Source of the DNA: CAYGLV01 sp964351025
GTDB lineage: Bacteria > Actinomycetota > Thermoleophilia > Gaiellales > Gaiellaceae
NCBI GenBank assembly: GCA_964351025.1
Contig: CAYGLV010000010.1
Span: forward strand, 1-55,562
Length of the DNA: 55,562 nt
Direction: 5' to 3'
Below are positions 6,743-15,345 of this stretch, one piece after another (within the stretch, counting starts at the first letter, position 1; each line of letters starts with the position of its first letter). The position numbers and the translations under genes were made by a program. The notes under the pieces are model-generated. The model did not search any database. It was not told the DNA's origin and saw nothing but the letters and a program-made list of their open reading frames with translations.

Positions 6743-8520
6743 GACGCGGCCTCCAGCGTCTCCGCGGGCTCGGCCACCTGCCGCTCGATCAGGCCGTGCT
6801 CGTGGATCTCCCGGAAGACGGCGCTCGTCTCGAGCACTTCCGCCTGCGTCCCGCGCGCGACGATCCGGCCCCGGTCGAGGACGACGATCTCGTCGGCGAG
6901 CGCGATCGTCGAGAGGCGGTGGGCGATGATCAGCGTCGTCCGGCCGCGCATCGCCTCGCGCAGGCCGGTGCGGATCTGCGCCTCCGTCGTCGCGTCCACC
7001 GACGCGGTCGCGTCGTCGAGGATCAGGATGCGCGGGTCGATCACGAGCGCGCGCGCGATCGCGATCCGCTGGCGCTGGCCGCCCGAGAGCGTGATCCCGC
7101 GCTCGCCGATCACGGTGTCGTAGCCCTTCGGCAGCCGCTCCACGAACTCGTGCGCCTGGGCTGCGCGGGCGGCGGCCTCGACGGCTTCCTGCGTCGCCTC
7201 GCGCACCCCGAAGGCGATGTTCTCGCGCACGGTCGCCGAGAAGAGGAAGGGGTCCTGCGAGATGACGCCGATCTCGCGCCGCAGCGAGCGGCGCGTCAGC
7301 TCGCGCACGTCGGTGCCGTCCACGAGCACGCGTCCCTCGCCGGCGTCGTAGAAGCGCGGCACGAGCGCGGCGAGCGTGGTCTTGCCCGAGCCGGTGTGCC
7401 CGATCAGCGCCACCGTCTTCCCGGCCTCGATGTCGAGGTCGATGTCCTCGAGCACGGGGCGGCCCGGCTCATAGGCAAAGGACACGCGCTCGAACCGGAC
7501 GGCACCGGGCCCGGGTCCTAGGTCGGCCGCGTGCGGCCGATCCGCGATCCCCTCCGGCTCGTCGAGAATCTCGAAGATCCGCTCGCCGGAGGCGGTCGCG
7601 CGCTGGGCCTGGCCGATCCACATCCCCAGCATCCGCAGCGGGGCCACGAGCATGTTCAGCAGGAGGTTGAACTGGAAGAACGCGCCGAGGCTGAGCGAGC
7701 CGGAGACGACCATGCGGCCCGCGACGATCAGCACCGTGCCCTGCGCGAGCATCGGCAGGAAGGAGAGGAGCGGCACGTACACCGCACGCTGGCGGTTCGC
7801 GCGCACCGTCTCGCGGAAGACGTCGTTCGCGCTCCGCTCGAAGCGCGCCTGCCGCCGCTCCTCCTGCGCGAACGACTTGACGACGTGGACGCCGACGATC
7901 GACTCCTCGGCGACCGTCGCCACATCCGCGAGACGCTGCTGAACGTCGCGGAGCACCGGGTGCGAAACGGACGAGTAGCGGTAGGCGACGGCGACGAGCG
8001 GCGGTGTGATCGCGAGTGCGATCAGGGCGAGCCGCCAGTCGATCACGAACAACACGGCCGTGACGGCAACGACCGTGATCACGTGCTGGACCAGGAAGAT
8101 CAGCCCGTAGCCGAGGAAGAAGCGGACGGTCTGGAGGTCCACCGTCGCGCGTGACATCAGCTGGCCCGTCTGATGGCGGTCGTAGAAGCGGAAGGAGAGG
8201 CGCAGCAGGTGCGCGTAGAGGCCGTCGCGGATGTCGTACTCCACGGCGAGCGCCTGCCGGCCCGAGATGAGCCGGCGGCCGACCATGAAGAGCGCCTTGG
8301 CGACGCCGACCACGACGATGCCGCCGATCTCGAGCGCGAGCGTCGTCCCGTTCCTGTCGCCTCTGAGCGTGTTCACGACCGCACCGGAGAGGAGGGCGAC
8401 CGCGATCGCCCCGCCCTGCGAGAGGACGGCCAGCACCGCGGAGACGATCAGGGAGCCGCGGTAGGGGCGCAGGAAGCCAAGCAGCCGTGCGAATGTCCTG
8501 CGGTAGGGCGTTCCGCTCAC
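6739..8520 (-). CDS. ABC exporter half-transporter, degenerate-site subunit
   Basis: A 593-aa partner of the preceding exporter gene. It has six transmembrane helices and an NBD with Walker A GHTGSGKTT and a canonical LSGGQRQR signature, but Walker B reads ILILDD with Asp503 where the catalytic Glu normally stands. The composite site using this Walker B should therefore hydrolyse ATP poorly. GTG 8520 is preceded at seven bases by TACCCT on the minus strand, predicting a leaderless first gene of a two-gene operon. Drug, lipid or peptide export are all possible. Confidence 0.9.
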   Translation of the reverse strand: MSGTPYRRTFARLLGFLRPYRGSLIVSAVLAVLSQGGAIAVALLSGAVVNTLRGDRNGTTLALEIGGIVVVGVAKALFMVGRRLISGRQALAVEYDIRDGLYAHLLRLSFRFYDRHQTGQLMSRATVDLQTVRFFLGYGLIFLVQHVITVVAVTAVLFVIDWRLALIALAITPPLVAVAYRYSSVSHPVLRDVQQRLADVATVAEESIVGVHVVKSFAQEERRQARFERSANDVFRETVRANRQRAVYVPLLSFLPMLAQGTVLIVAGRMVVSGSLSLGAFFQFNLLLNMLVAPLRMLGMWIGQAQRATASGERIFEILDEPEGIADRPHAADLGPGPGAVRFERVSFAYEPGRPVLEDIDLDIEAGKTVALIGHTGSGKTTLAALVPRFYDAGEGRVLVDGTDVRELTRRSLRREIGVISQDPFLFSATVRENIAFGVREATQEAVEAAARAAQAHEFVERLPKGYDTVIGERGITLSGGQRQRIAIARALVIDPRILILDDATASVDATTEAQIRTGLREAMRGRTTLIIAHRLSTIALADEIVVLDRGRIVARGTQAEVLETSAVFREIHEHGLIERQVAEPAETLEAAS

Positions 8521-8527
8521 TCGTCCG

Positions 8528-8533
8528 AGGGTA
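8528..8533 (-). promoter_or_regulatory. -10 hexamer, leaderless start of ABC exporter operon
   Basis: Minus-strand TACCCT, seven bases before GTG 8520. The divergent -10 of the hut cluster lies about 54 bases away at 8587. Confidence 0.45.
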
Positions 8534-8586
8534 GCTGCGCGGCAACGAGCCACGCTGCCACGCCCGGGTGGGCCGGCACGTACTCC

Positions 8587-8592
8587 TAGAGT
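8587..8592 (+). promoter_or_regulatory. -10 hexamer of the hut cluster
   Basis: TAGAGT followed by eight bases and ATG 8601, so transcription would begin at or next to the start codon. No clear -35 or operator repeat was seen between the divergent promoters. Confidence 0.45.
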
Positions 8593-8600
8593 ACGCAGCA

Positions 8601-9485
8601 ATGGACTTTCCACTGGTGTCGGTGCCGAACGTCTCGGAGGGCCGGGACACCGAGACGATCGCCGCGATCGGCGCCGCGTTCGCGAGCCACGCCCGCCTGC
8701 TCGACGTCCACTCCGACGCGGACCACAACCGCTCCGTCTACACCCTCGTGGCCGAGGACGGCGACCTCGTCGAGTCACTGCTCGCCGGGATCGCGGCGGC
8801 TGCGGAGCACATCGACCTACGCGACCACGAGGGCGTGCACCCGTGCATCGGCGCCGCCGATGTCATCCCGCTCGTCCCGCTCCGGCTCGAGGACATGGGG
8901 CGCGCCCAGGCGGCCGCGCTCCTCGTCGCACGGCGCGTCGGCGAGGAGTTCGACCTGCCGGTGTTCCTCTACGGCGAGCTCGCGCTCGGGCGCGGGCCGG
9001 CGTTCTTCCGCCGGGGCGGCCGCGGGGAGCTGCAGCGGCGGCTCGCCGCGGGAGAGCTCCTCCCGGATTTCGGCCCGCCGTGGCTCGACGAGCGTGCCGG
9101 CGGCGTGATCGTCGGCGCGCGCCGGCCGCTGATCGCCTTCAACGTCAATCTGCTCACGCAGGACGTCGAGGTCGCGAAGGCGATCGCGACGGCGGTGCGC
9201 GAGACCGGAGGGGGCTTCCCGGGCGTGCGCGCTCTCGGCCTGGCGCTGCCGCGAGCCGGGCTCACGCAGGTGAGCATGAACGTCGAGGACCACGAGCAAG
9301 CGCCGCTGCACGAGATCGTGGCCCGGATCGAGGCGGAGGCGGCGGCGCGCGGGGTGGAGGTCGCGGGCTCGGAGCTCGTCGGCCTGCTGCCGGCCGGCGC
9401 TGCGCTGCCGGCCGCGGCGGCCGCGCTGCGGCTTCCCCCGCTCGATCGGTCGCGTGTGCTCGAGCTGCGCCTGCTCGAAGGCTGA
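8601..9485 (+). CDS. ftcD: Glutamate formimidoyltransferase
   Basis: A 294-aa protein matching the formiminotransferase domain of FtcD: VSVPNVSEGRD at the N-terminus, DHNRSVYTLV, and GVHPCIGAADVIPLVPL with the candidate catalytic His at 80. It would transfer the formimino group of N-formiminoglutamate to tetrahydrofolate, the last step of histidine degradation. The cyclodeaminase domain of vertebrate FTCD is absent, so 5-formimino-THF must be deaminated elsewhere. ATG 8601 is chosen over an in-frame GTG at 8568 because of the -10 eight bases before it. First gene of the hut cluster, 29 bases ahead of hutH. Confidence 0.92.
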   Translation: MDFPLVSVPNVSEGRDTETIAAIGAAFASHARLLDVHSDADHNRSVYTLVAEDGDLVESLLAGIAAAAEHIDLRDHEGVHPCIGAADVIPLVPLRLEDMGRAQAAALLVARRVGEEFDLPVFLYGELALGRGPAFFRRGGRGELQRRLAAGELLPDFGPPWLDERAGGVIVGARRPLIAFNVNLLTQDVEVAKAIATAVRETGGGFPGVRALGLALPRAGLTQVSMNVEDHEQAPLHEIVARIEAEAAARGVEVAGSELVGLLPAGAALPAAAAALRLPPLDRSRVLELRLLEG

Positions 9486-9502
9486 TTCGTGAGCCGCGCG
9501 GT

Positions 9503-9508
9503 TACACT
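9503..9508 (+). promoter_or_regulatory. -10 hexamer for hutH
   Basis: TACACT six bases before the hutH GTG, in the 29-base gap after ftcD. hutH and the genes behind it may have their own leaderless transcript. Confidence 0.45.
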
Positions 9509-9514
9509 CGCGCC

Positions 9515-11047
9515 GTGCCCCGCGCCTGTGCCCTGACCGGCGAGGACCTGACCGTCGAGGACGTGTGGGAGGTCGCCGTCCAGGGGGTGCCGGCCGGCCT
9601 GACGGACGCGGCGCGGGAAAAGATGGAGGCGGCGCGGGCGACGCTCCACCGCCACGCCGAGCACGAGCACACCTACGGCGTCAACACCGGCTTCGGCCGC
9701 TTCGTCTCACAGTCGATCCCGCCCGAGCAGGCCGAGGAGCTACAGCTGCGCCTGCTGCGCAGCCACGCCTGCGGCGTGGGCGATCCGTACCCGCCCGAGG
9801 TCGTGCGGGCGGCGATGCTCCTGCGCGCGAACGCGCTCGCCAAGGGCTACTCGGGCGCGCGCGTCGAGACGGTCGAGCTGCTCGTCGAGTGCCTCAACCG
9901 CGGCGTCCTGCCTCACGTTCCCGCCCGGGGCTCGGTGGGCGCGAGCGGCGATCTCGCCCCGCTCGCACACCTGGCACTGCCTCTGGTCGGCGAGGGGCAG
10001 GCCTGGATCGAGGGGGAGCTGCTGCCCGGCGGCGACGCGCTGCGCGCCGTCGGCCTCGAGCCGATCCGGCTTGCCGCCAAAGAGGGTCTCTCGCTGGTCA
10101 ACGGCACGCAGTTCATGGCCGCGATGGCCGCGCTCGGGCTCGTGCGCGCGCGCCGGCTCGGCAAAGTGGCCGACATCGCCTGCACGCTCTCGCTCGAGGC
10201 GCTGCAGGGCTCGCGCACGAGCTTCCTGCCCGGGATTCACGCCGCGCGCCCGCTGAAGGGCCAGGGCGACTCGGCCGCCAACGTGCTGCGGCTGCTCGAG
10301 GGCTCGGCGATCATCGAGTCGCACCGCTGGTGCGACAAGGTGCAGGACGCCTACTCGCTGCGGTGTGCGCCGCAGGTGCATGGCGCGAGCCGCGATCTGC
10401 TCGACTACGTGGAGGCGACCGTGTCGGTCGAGCTGAACGCCGCCACCGACAACCCGCTCGTGCTCGTGGACGACGATCTTGTCGTCTCGAACGGAAATTT
10501 CCACGGACAGCCGCTTGCCTTCGCGCTCGACGCGCTCGCGATGGCGGTCGCCGAGCTGGCGTCGATCTCGGAGCGGCGGGTCGAGCGGCTCGTCAACCCG
10601 AGCCTCTCGGGTGGCCTGCCGCCCTTCCTCACACAGGAGGGCGGGCTCAACTCCGGCTTCATGATCCCGCAGTACGTCGCGGCGGCGCTCGTCTCCGAGA
10701 ACAAGGCGTTGTGCCATCCTGCAAGCGTGGACTCGATTCCAACGAGCGCCGGCCAGGAGGACCACGTCTCGATGGGGAACGCGGCCGGGCTCAAGGCGCA
10801 GCAGGTGCTGGCGAACGTCGAGCACGCGCTCGCGATCGAGCTGCTCGCGGGAGCGCAGGGGGTCGAGTTCCTGGCCCCGCTCGAGCCGGGAGCCGGCGTG
10901 CGCGCCGCCCACGCCGCGGTGCGGGGGCTCTCTCCGCGCCTGCGCGACGACCGCTCCCTCTCGGCCGACATCGAGGCTGTTGCGGCCGCCGTGCGCGATG
11001 GCTCGCTCGTGGGCGCCGTCGAGGCCGAGATCGGGGAGTTGCGGTGA
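9515..11047 (+). CDS. hutH: Histidine ammonia-lyase
   Basis: A 510-aa lyase converting L-histidine to urocanate and ammonia. The Ala143-Ser144-Gly145 triad in GSVGASGDLAPL cyclises to the MIO electrophile. The N-terminal YGVNTGFG motif and the SAGQEDHVSMG region are typical of HAL rather than PAL. Length matches the family. GTG start with TACACT six bases before; the TGA stop overlaps the GTG of the next small gene. Confidence 0.95.
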   Translation: MPRACALTGEDLTVEDVWEVAVQGVPAGLTDAAREKMEAARATLHRHAEHEHTYGVNTGFGRFVSQSIPPEQAEELQLRLLRSHACGVGDPYPPEVVRAAMLLRANALAKGYSGARVETVELLVECLNRGVLPHVPARGSVGASGDLAPLAHLALPLVGEGQAWIEGELLPGGDALRAVGLEPIRLAAKEGLSLVNGTQFMAAMAALGLVRARRLGKVADIACTLSLEALQGSRTSFLPGIHAARPLKGQGDSAANVLRLLEGSAIIESHRWCDKVQDAYSLRCAPQVHGASRDLLDYVEATVSVELNAATDNPLVLVDDDLVVSNGNFHGQPLAFALDALAMAVAELASISERRVERLVNPSLSGGLPPFLTQEGGLNSGFMIPQYVAAALVSENKALCHPASVDSIPTSAGQEDHVSMGNAAGLKAQQVLANVEHALAIELLAGAQGVEFLAPLEPGAGVRAAHAAVRGLSPRLRDDRSLSADIEAVAAAVRDGSLVGAVEAEIGELR

Positions 11048-11307
11048 TCTTCCGTCGCCGGCGTCGCGGCATGGTGCTCGACCTTCCGCTGCCCAAGCAC
11101 CCCTACCGTGACACCGCCGCTTTCAACGGCGTGCTCGCGGGCCTCCTCCTGCTGATCGCCTGGCTGACGGGCGGCTCGCTCGACCGCGCTGTCGGCTGGG
11201 CGGCTATCTACTTCGTCGCCGCGACGGCCTGGGCCTGGTGGAGCTTCCGCCGCCGGCTGGAGCGCGAGGCGGCCGCGGCGCAGGTGCCCGCGGGCCAAGA
11301 GGAGTGA
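11044..11307 (+). CDS. Small membrane protein embedded in the hut cluster
   Basis: An 87-aa protein: a basic N-terminus (RRRRRG), two hydrophobic segments (about residues 28-42 and 50-66), then an Arg/Glu-rich tail. It overlaps hutH by four bases (GTGA) and hutU by four bases (GTGA), so it is translated as part of the cluster. It is too small for a permease. Its place suggests an accessory role in histidine or urocanate use, or only co-expression. No family recognised. Confidence 0.7.
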   Translation: MIFRRRRRGMVLDLPLPKHPYRDTAAFNGVLAGLLLLIAWLTGGSLDRAVGWAAIYFVAATAWAWWSFRRRLEREAAAAQVPAGQEE

Positions 11308-13010
11308 GCGAGACCGCGACGCTGGACGCGACGGTCGAGGCGCTCTGCGGCGACCTCTCGCACATCCGCGCGCCGCGCGGAACGGCGCTGAACGCACGCT
11401 CGTGGGCGACCGAGGCACCGCTGCGAATGCTGCTGAACAACCTCGACGCCGAGGTCGCCGAGCATCCGGAGCAGCTCGTCGTCTACGGCGGCTCCGGCAA
11501 GGCCGCGCGCTCGCATGAGGCGCTGAAGGCGATCGTGCGCACGCTGCTGCGCCTGCGCGAGGACGAGACGCTGCTCGTGCAGAGCGGCAAGCCGGTGGGC
11601 GTCTTCCGAACGCACGAAGGGGCGCCGCGCGTGCTGATTGCGAACTCCCTGCTCGTGCCGCGCTGGGCGACCTGGGAGGAGTTCCGGCGGCTCGAGGCGC
11701 TCGGCCTGACGATGTTCGGCCAGATGACGGCCGGGAGCTGGATCTACATCGGCACGCAGGGGATCCTGCAGGGCACCTACCAGACGTTCGCGGCGGCCGG
11801 GGAGACGCACTTCGGCTCGGCCGATCTCTCCGGGCGCACGATCCTGACGGCCGGGCTCGGCGGCATGGGTGGCGCCCAGCCGCTGGCCGCGACGATGGCC
11901 GGCGCTGCGATCCTCTGCGTCGAGGTCGATCCCTCCCGGCTCGAGCGGCGGCTCGAGAGCCGGTACCTCGACGAGGTTGCAGACTCGCTCGACGACGCGC
12001 TCGCGCGCGTGCGCGCCGCAGCGGCCGCGCGCCGGCCGCTCTCGGTCGGCCTGCTCGGCAACGCCGCCGACGTCGTCCCCGAGCTCGCCCGCCGCGGCGA
12101 GCACTTCGATCTGGTCACCGACCAGACCGCCGCCCACGATCCGCTCACCGGCTACGTGCCGCAGGGCTGCACGGTCGAGGAGGCGTCAGCGCTGCGCGCC
12201 GCCGACCCGGATGCGTACCTGCGGCAGGCCCGCGCCTCGATCGCCGTGCACGTTCGCGGCCTGCTCGACTACGTCCGGCAGGGAAGCTATGTTTTCGATT
12301 ATGGCAACAATCTTCGTGGAGAGGCCTATGAGCAAGGAGTAACGGAGGCTTTTTCATACCCGGGCTTCGTCCCGGCCTATATCCGCCCGCTCTTCTGCCG
12401 CGGGATCGGCCCTTTCCGCTGGGCCGCCCTCTCCGGAGACCCGCAGGACATCGCGGCGATCGACGACGAGCTCCGCCGGCTCTTCCCCGACGACGCGTTG
12501 CTCCAGCGCTGGCTCGAGCTGGCACCCAGCCGGGTGGCGTTCCAGGGGCTTCCGGCACGGATCTGCTGGCTCGGTCTGGGCGACCGGGCGAAAGCGGGGC
12601 TCGCAATCAACGAGCTCGTACGCTCCGGCGCAGTGCAGGCGCCGGTCGCCATCGGACGCGACCATCTCGATGCGGGCTCTGTTGCCTCGCCCTACCGCGA
12701 GACGGAAGCGATGCGCGACGGCTCCGACGCGATCGCCGACTGGCCGATCCTGAACGCGCTGCTGAACACGGCCGCGGGCGCGACGTGGGTGAGCGTCCAT
12801 CACGGCGGCGGGGTCGGCATCGGCAACTCGATCCATGCCGGACTGGTCGTCGTCGCCGATGGGACGGACGGGGCGGCCGACCGCCTCGAGCGCGTGCTCA
12901 CCGCCGATCCGGGCACCGGGGTCATGCGTCATGCGGACGCCGGCTACGACGACGCGGTCGCGACCGCGCGCGAGCGGGGGCTTGACCTGCCCTCACTCCC
13001 CGGCGCATGA
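11304..13010 (+). CDS. hutU: Urocanate hydratase
   Basis: A 568-aa NAD-dependent hydratase converting urocanate to 4-imidazolone-5-propionate. Diagnostic blocks are LVVYGGSGKAARSHE, QMTAGSWIYIGTQGI, TAGLGGMGGAQPLA (NAD-binding), DYGNNLRGEA and the active-site segment PLFCRGIGPFRW. GTG overlaps the small membrane gene; the ATG of hutI overlaps the stop. Codons 327-354 (12282-12365) are strikingly AT-rich at third positions (16 of 28), unlike the rest of the gene, though the protein is conserved there. Confidence 0.95.
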   Translation: MSETATLDATVEALCGDLSHIRAPRGTALNARSWATEAPLRMLLNNLDAEVAEHPEQLVVYGGSGKAARSHEALKAIVRTLLRLREDETLLVQSGKPVGVFRTHEGAPRVLIANSLLVPRWATWEEFRRLEALGLTMFGQMTAGSWIYIGTQGILQGTYQTFAAAGETHFGSADLSGRTILTAGLGGMGGAQPLAATMAGAAILCVEVDPSRLERRLESRYLDEVADSLDDALARVRAAAAARRPLSVGLLGNAADVVPELARRGEHFDLVTDQTAAHDPLTGYVPQGCTVEEASALRAADPDAYLRQARASIAVHVRGLLDYVRQGSYVFDYGNNLRGEAYEQGVTEAFSYPGFVPAYIRPLFCRGIGPFRWAALSGDPQDIAAIDDELRRLFPDDALLQRWLELAPSRVAFQGLPARICWLGLGDRAKAGLAINELVRSGAVQAPVAIGRDHLDAGSVASPYRETEAMRDGSDAIADWPILNALLNTAAGATWVSVHHGGGVGIGNSIHAGLVVVADGTDGAADRLERVLTADPGTGVMRHADAGYDDAVATARERGLDLPSLPGA

Positions 13011-14248
13011 GCGCCGAAGCCCCCCGGCGCCTGCTGATCCGCGACCTCGCGCAACTCGTGACGCCGGCGGGGAGCGACGCCCCGCTGCGTGGCCGGGCGC
13101 TGGGCGACCTCGACTGGATCGATGGGGCGTACGTCCTCTGCACCGGCGGCACGATCGAGGCCGTCGGACGCATGGCCGACCTGAAGCCGCTGGCCGGCGA
13201 GGTGGAGGAGCTCGACGGCCGCGGGCTGTGCGCGGTGCCCGGGCTCGTGGACTGTCATACGCACGCGTGCTTCGCCGGCGACCGCGTCGAGGAGTTCGCG
13301 CTGCGGGCCGCCGGGGCGTCGTACCAGGAGCTGCACGCGGCGGGGAGCGGCATCCTCGCGACCGTCGCGGCGACGCGTGCCGCGGGCGAGGAGGCCCTCG
13401 TCGCCGCGGTCGAGCGCCACCGCGGCTGGATGCAGCGGGCCGGGACCACGACGTTCGAGGCGAAGTCGGGCTACGGGCTCGACCGCGAGACCGAGCTGGC
13501 GCAGCTGCGGGCGATCCGGGCTGCAGGCGGTGTCCCGACCTTTCTCGGCGCGCATGCCGTTCCGCCCGAGCACGCCGACGGGGACGCGTACCTCGACTTC
13601 CTGCTCGCCGAGGTGCTGCCGGACGCGGCCGCGCTTGCCGAGGCTGCCGACGTCTTCCTCGAGCGGGGAGCGTTCAGCGCAGCGCAGGCAGGCCGGTATC
13701 TGGAGGCCTGTCGCGACGCCGGGCTCGCGCTCCGGCTGCACGGAGACCAGTTCACCGAAGCGGGCGCGATCGCGCTCGCGGTCGAGCTCGGTGCGCGCTC
13801 GGTCGACCATCTCGAGGCAACTGGACCGGACGGCGTGCGCACACTGGCGGCGAGCGGCGTCGTCGGGGTGCTGCTTCCGGCCAGCGCGCTCGTCCTCGGA
13901 CGGCCGATGCCGCCGGGTCGTGCCCTCGTGGACTCGGGCGCGGCGATCGCGCTGGCGACGGACTTCAATCCCGGCAGCTCGTTTTGCGAGAGCCTGCCGC
14001 TCGTCTGCTCGCTCGCGGCGACGCAGCTCCGGCTTTCACCGGCCGAAGCGCTCGCCGCCTGCACGGTGAACGCGGCCCACGTGCTCGCCCGTGCCGACCG
14101 GATCGGACGGCTCGCGCCCGGTTTCGACGCCGACGTCACGCTGCTCGGCGCACCCGACTGGCGCTACCTCGCCTACCACCTCGGCGGCGACGTCGTAGCC
14201 GGCGTGGTCAGTGGCGGCGCGCTCACCCGGGCGTCCGGGGCATACTAG
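13007..14248 (+). CDS. hutI: Imidazolonepropionase
   Basis: A 413-aa amidohydrolase-superfamily metalloenzyme that hydrolyses 4-imidazolone-5-propionate to N-formiminoglutamate, the substrate of the FtcD protein at the start of the cluster. It has the metal motif VDCHTHACF (H84, H86), EAKSGYGL, LHGDQF and ATDFNPGSSFCES. The ATG start overlaps the hutU stop (ATGA). With ftcD, hutH and hutU the pathway from histidine to glutamate is complete; no hut permease or regulator gene is in the window. Confidence 0.95.
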   Translation: MSAEAPRRLLIRDLAQLVTPAGSDAPLRGRALGDLDWIDGAYVLCTGGTIEAVGRMADLKPLAGEVEELDGRGLCAVPGLVDCHTHACFAGDRVEEFALRAAGASYQELHAAGSGILATVAATRAAGEEALVAAVERHRGWMQRAGTTTFEAKSGYGLDRETELAQLRAIRAAGGVPTFLGAHAVPPEHADGDAYLDFLLAEVLPDAAALAEAADVFLERGAFSAAQAGRYLEACRDAGLALRLHGDQFTEAGAIALAVELGARSVDHLEATGPDGVRTLAASGVVGVLLPASALVLGRPMPPGRALVDSGAAIALATDFNPGSSFCESLPLVCSLAATQLRLSPAEALAACTVNAAHVLARADRIGRLAPGFDADVTLLGAPDWRYLAYHLGGDVVAGVVSGGALTRASGAY

Positions 14249-14252
14249 GCCC

Positions 14253-14663
14253 ATGCCGAGCCGCAAGCAGCGCCGCCGCCGCGAAAAGGAGAAGCGGCAC
14301 GAGTACGAGGTCGTCTACATGGACGCCGACGGCAACGAGCTCCCGCCGGAGGAGGTCGAGGACGAGGTGGCCGGCGGCCGGGCCGCACGCGGCGGGAAGA
14401 AGCAGCCGGTGCGTCCCGCGCGGGCCGGGAAGGTGCCGCTGCCGGCTTCCTGGCGCCGAGCCGTGCGCCGGGCCTTCATCTTCGGCCCGATCATGTTCAT
14501 CGCGATCTGGCTGCTCGAGAGCAAGGCGGCGCCGGGCGCCCGCATCACGATCGCGGCGTTCTACACCGTCGCGTTCATCCCGCTCTTCTACTTGATGGAC
14601 CGGCTCACGTACCGGACCTACGAGCGGCGGCTTGCCCGCGACGCCGAGCGGCACAAGAGCTAG
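14253..14663 (+). CDS. Small membrane protein with basic N-terminus
   Basis: A 136-aa protein: a very basic start (RKQRRRREKEKR), an acidic linker (PPEEVEDEV), a basic stretch and two hydrophobic segments (about 73-85 and 94-114). CATACT ends six bases before the ATG and may be a leaderless -10 variant. It sits between hutI and the MBL-fold gene. No family was recognised; it resembles the small integral membrane proteins that actinobacteria often carry beside hisS/aspS. Confidence 0.65.
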   Translation: MPSRKQRRRREKEKRHEYEVVYMDADGNELPPEEVEDEVAGGRAARGGKKQPVRPARAGKVPLPASWRRAVRRAFIFGPIMFIAIWLLESKAAPGARITIAAFYTVAFIPLFYLMDRLTYRTYERRLARDAERHKS

Positions 14664-14712
14664 CAGGGGGCGCGAAGCGCGGCAGGAACCGCCGCTAGAC
14701 TCGTCGGTCAGA

Positions 14713-15345
14713 GTGGCCCTCGTCGTCGAACAGCTCTCGCTCGGTCCGATCGGAACGAACTGCTACGCCGTGCTCGCCGAGCGCGGTGCGACGGAGGCCG
14801 TCGTCGTCGACCCGAGCGGCCCCGCCCCGGAGGTCCTTCAGCTTCTGGAGCGGCTGGGCGCCTCGTGCGCGGCGATCCTCGTCACGCACGGCCACTTCGA
14901 CCACATCCTCGGGGTCGCCGAGCTCGCCGAGGCGACGGGCGCGCCCGTCTATATGCCGATCGGCGACCGCGCCTTGCTCGAGACCCCGACGGAGGTCTGG
15001 GGAGTGCTCGTCCCGGCCTGGGCGCCCGACGTGCTCGTCGAGGGAGGAGCGACGGTCGAGGCCGCAGGCATCTCGTTCGAGACACTGCATGTTCCCGGTC
15101 ACTCACCCGGTCACATCTCCTACTACGCAGACGGCTGTCTGTTCTCCGGCGATGTCGTCTTCGCCGGCTCGGTCGGCCGCACCGACCTGCCCGGCGCGGA
15201 CTGGGACACGCTCCTCGCCTCGATCCGCCTGCTCGCGGAGAGCTATCCCCCGGTCACCGCCGTCTACCCCGGGCACGGAGCGCCGACGACGCTGGGCGAA
15301 GAGCTCGCGCGCAACCCCTTCCTGGCGGAGCTGCGAGAGCCGTGA
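14713..15345 (+). CDS. MBL-fold hydrolase (glyoxalase II-like)
   Basis: A 210-aa metallo-beta-lactamase-fold hydrolase with the binuclear metal motif THGHFDH (H59, H61, D63, H64), then HVPGHSPGHISYY, FSGDVVFAGSVGRTDL and YPGHG. The compact form is that of YcbL-like proteins. Its position directly before hisS is conserved in actinobacteria such as Mycobacterium, where the homologue is annotated as a glyoxalase II. TAGACT (14696-14701) lies 11 bases before the GTG. The stop overlaps the hisS GTG by four bases. Thioester or other ester substrate is undetermined. Confidence 0.85.
   Translation: MALVVEQLSLGPIGTNCYAVLAERGATEAVVVDPSGPAPEVLQLLERLGASCAAILVTHGHFDHILGVAELAEATGAPVYMPIGDRALLETPTEVWGVLVPAWAPDVLVEGGATVEAAGISFETLHVPGHSPGHISYYADGCLFSGDVVFAGSVGRTDLPGADWDTLLASIRLLAESYPPVTAVYPGHGAPTTLGEELARNPFLAELREP

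Noticed and set aside
12282..12365. Frameshift or inserted foreign DNA in hutU
   Set aside because: The frame and the conserved protein sequence continue uninterrupted; only codon choice is odd.
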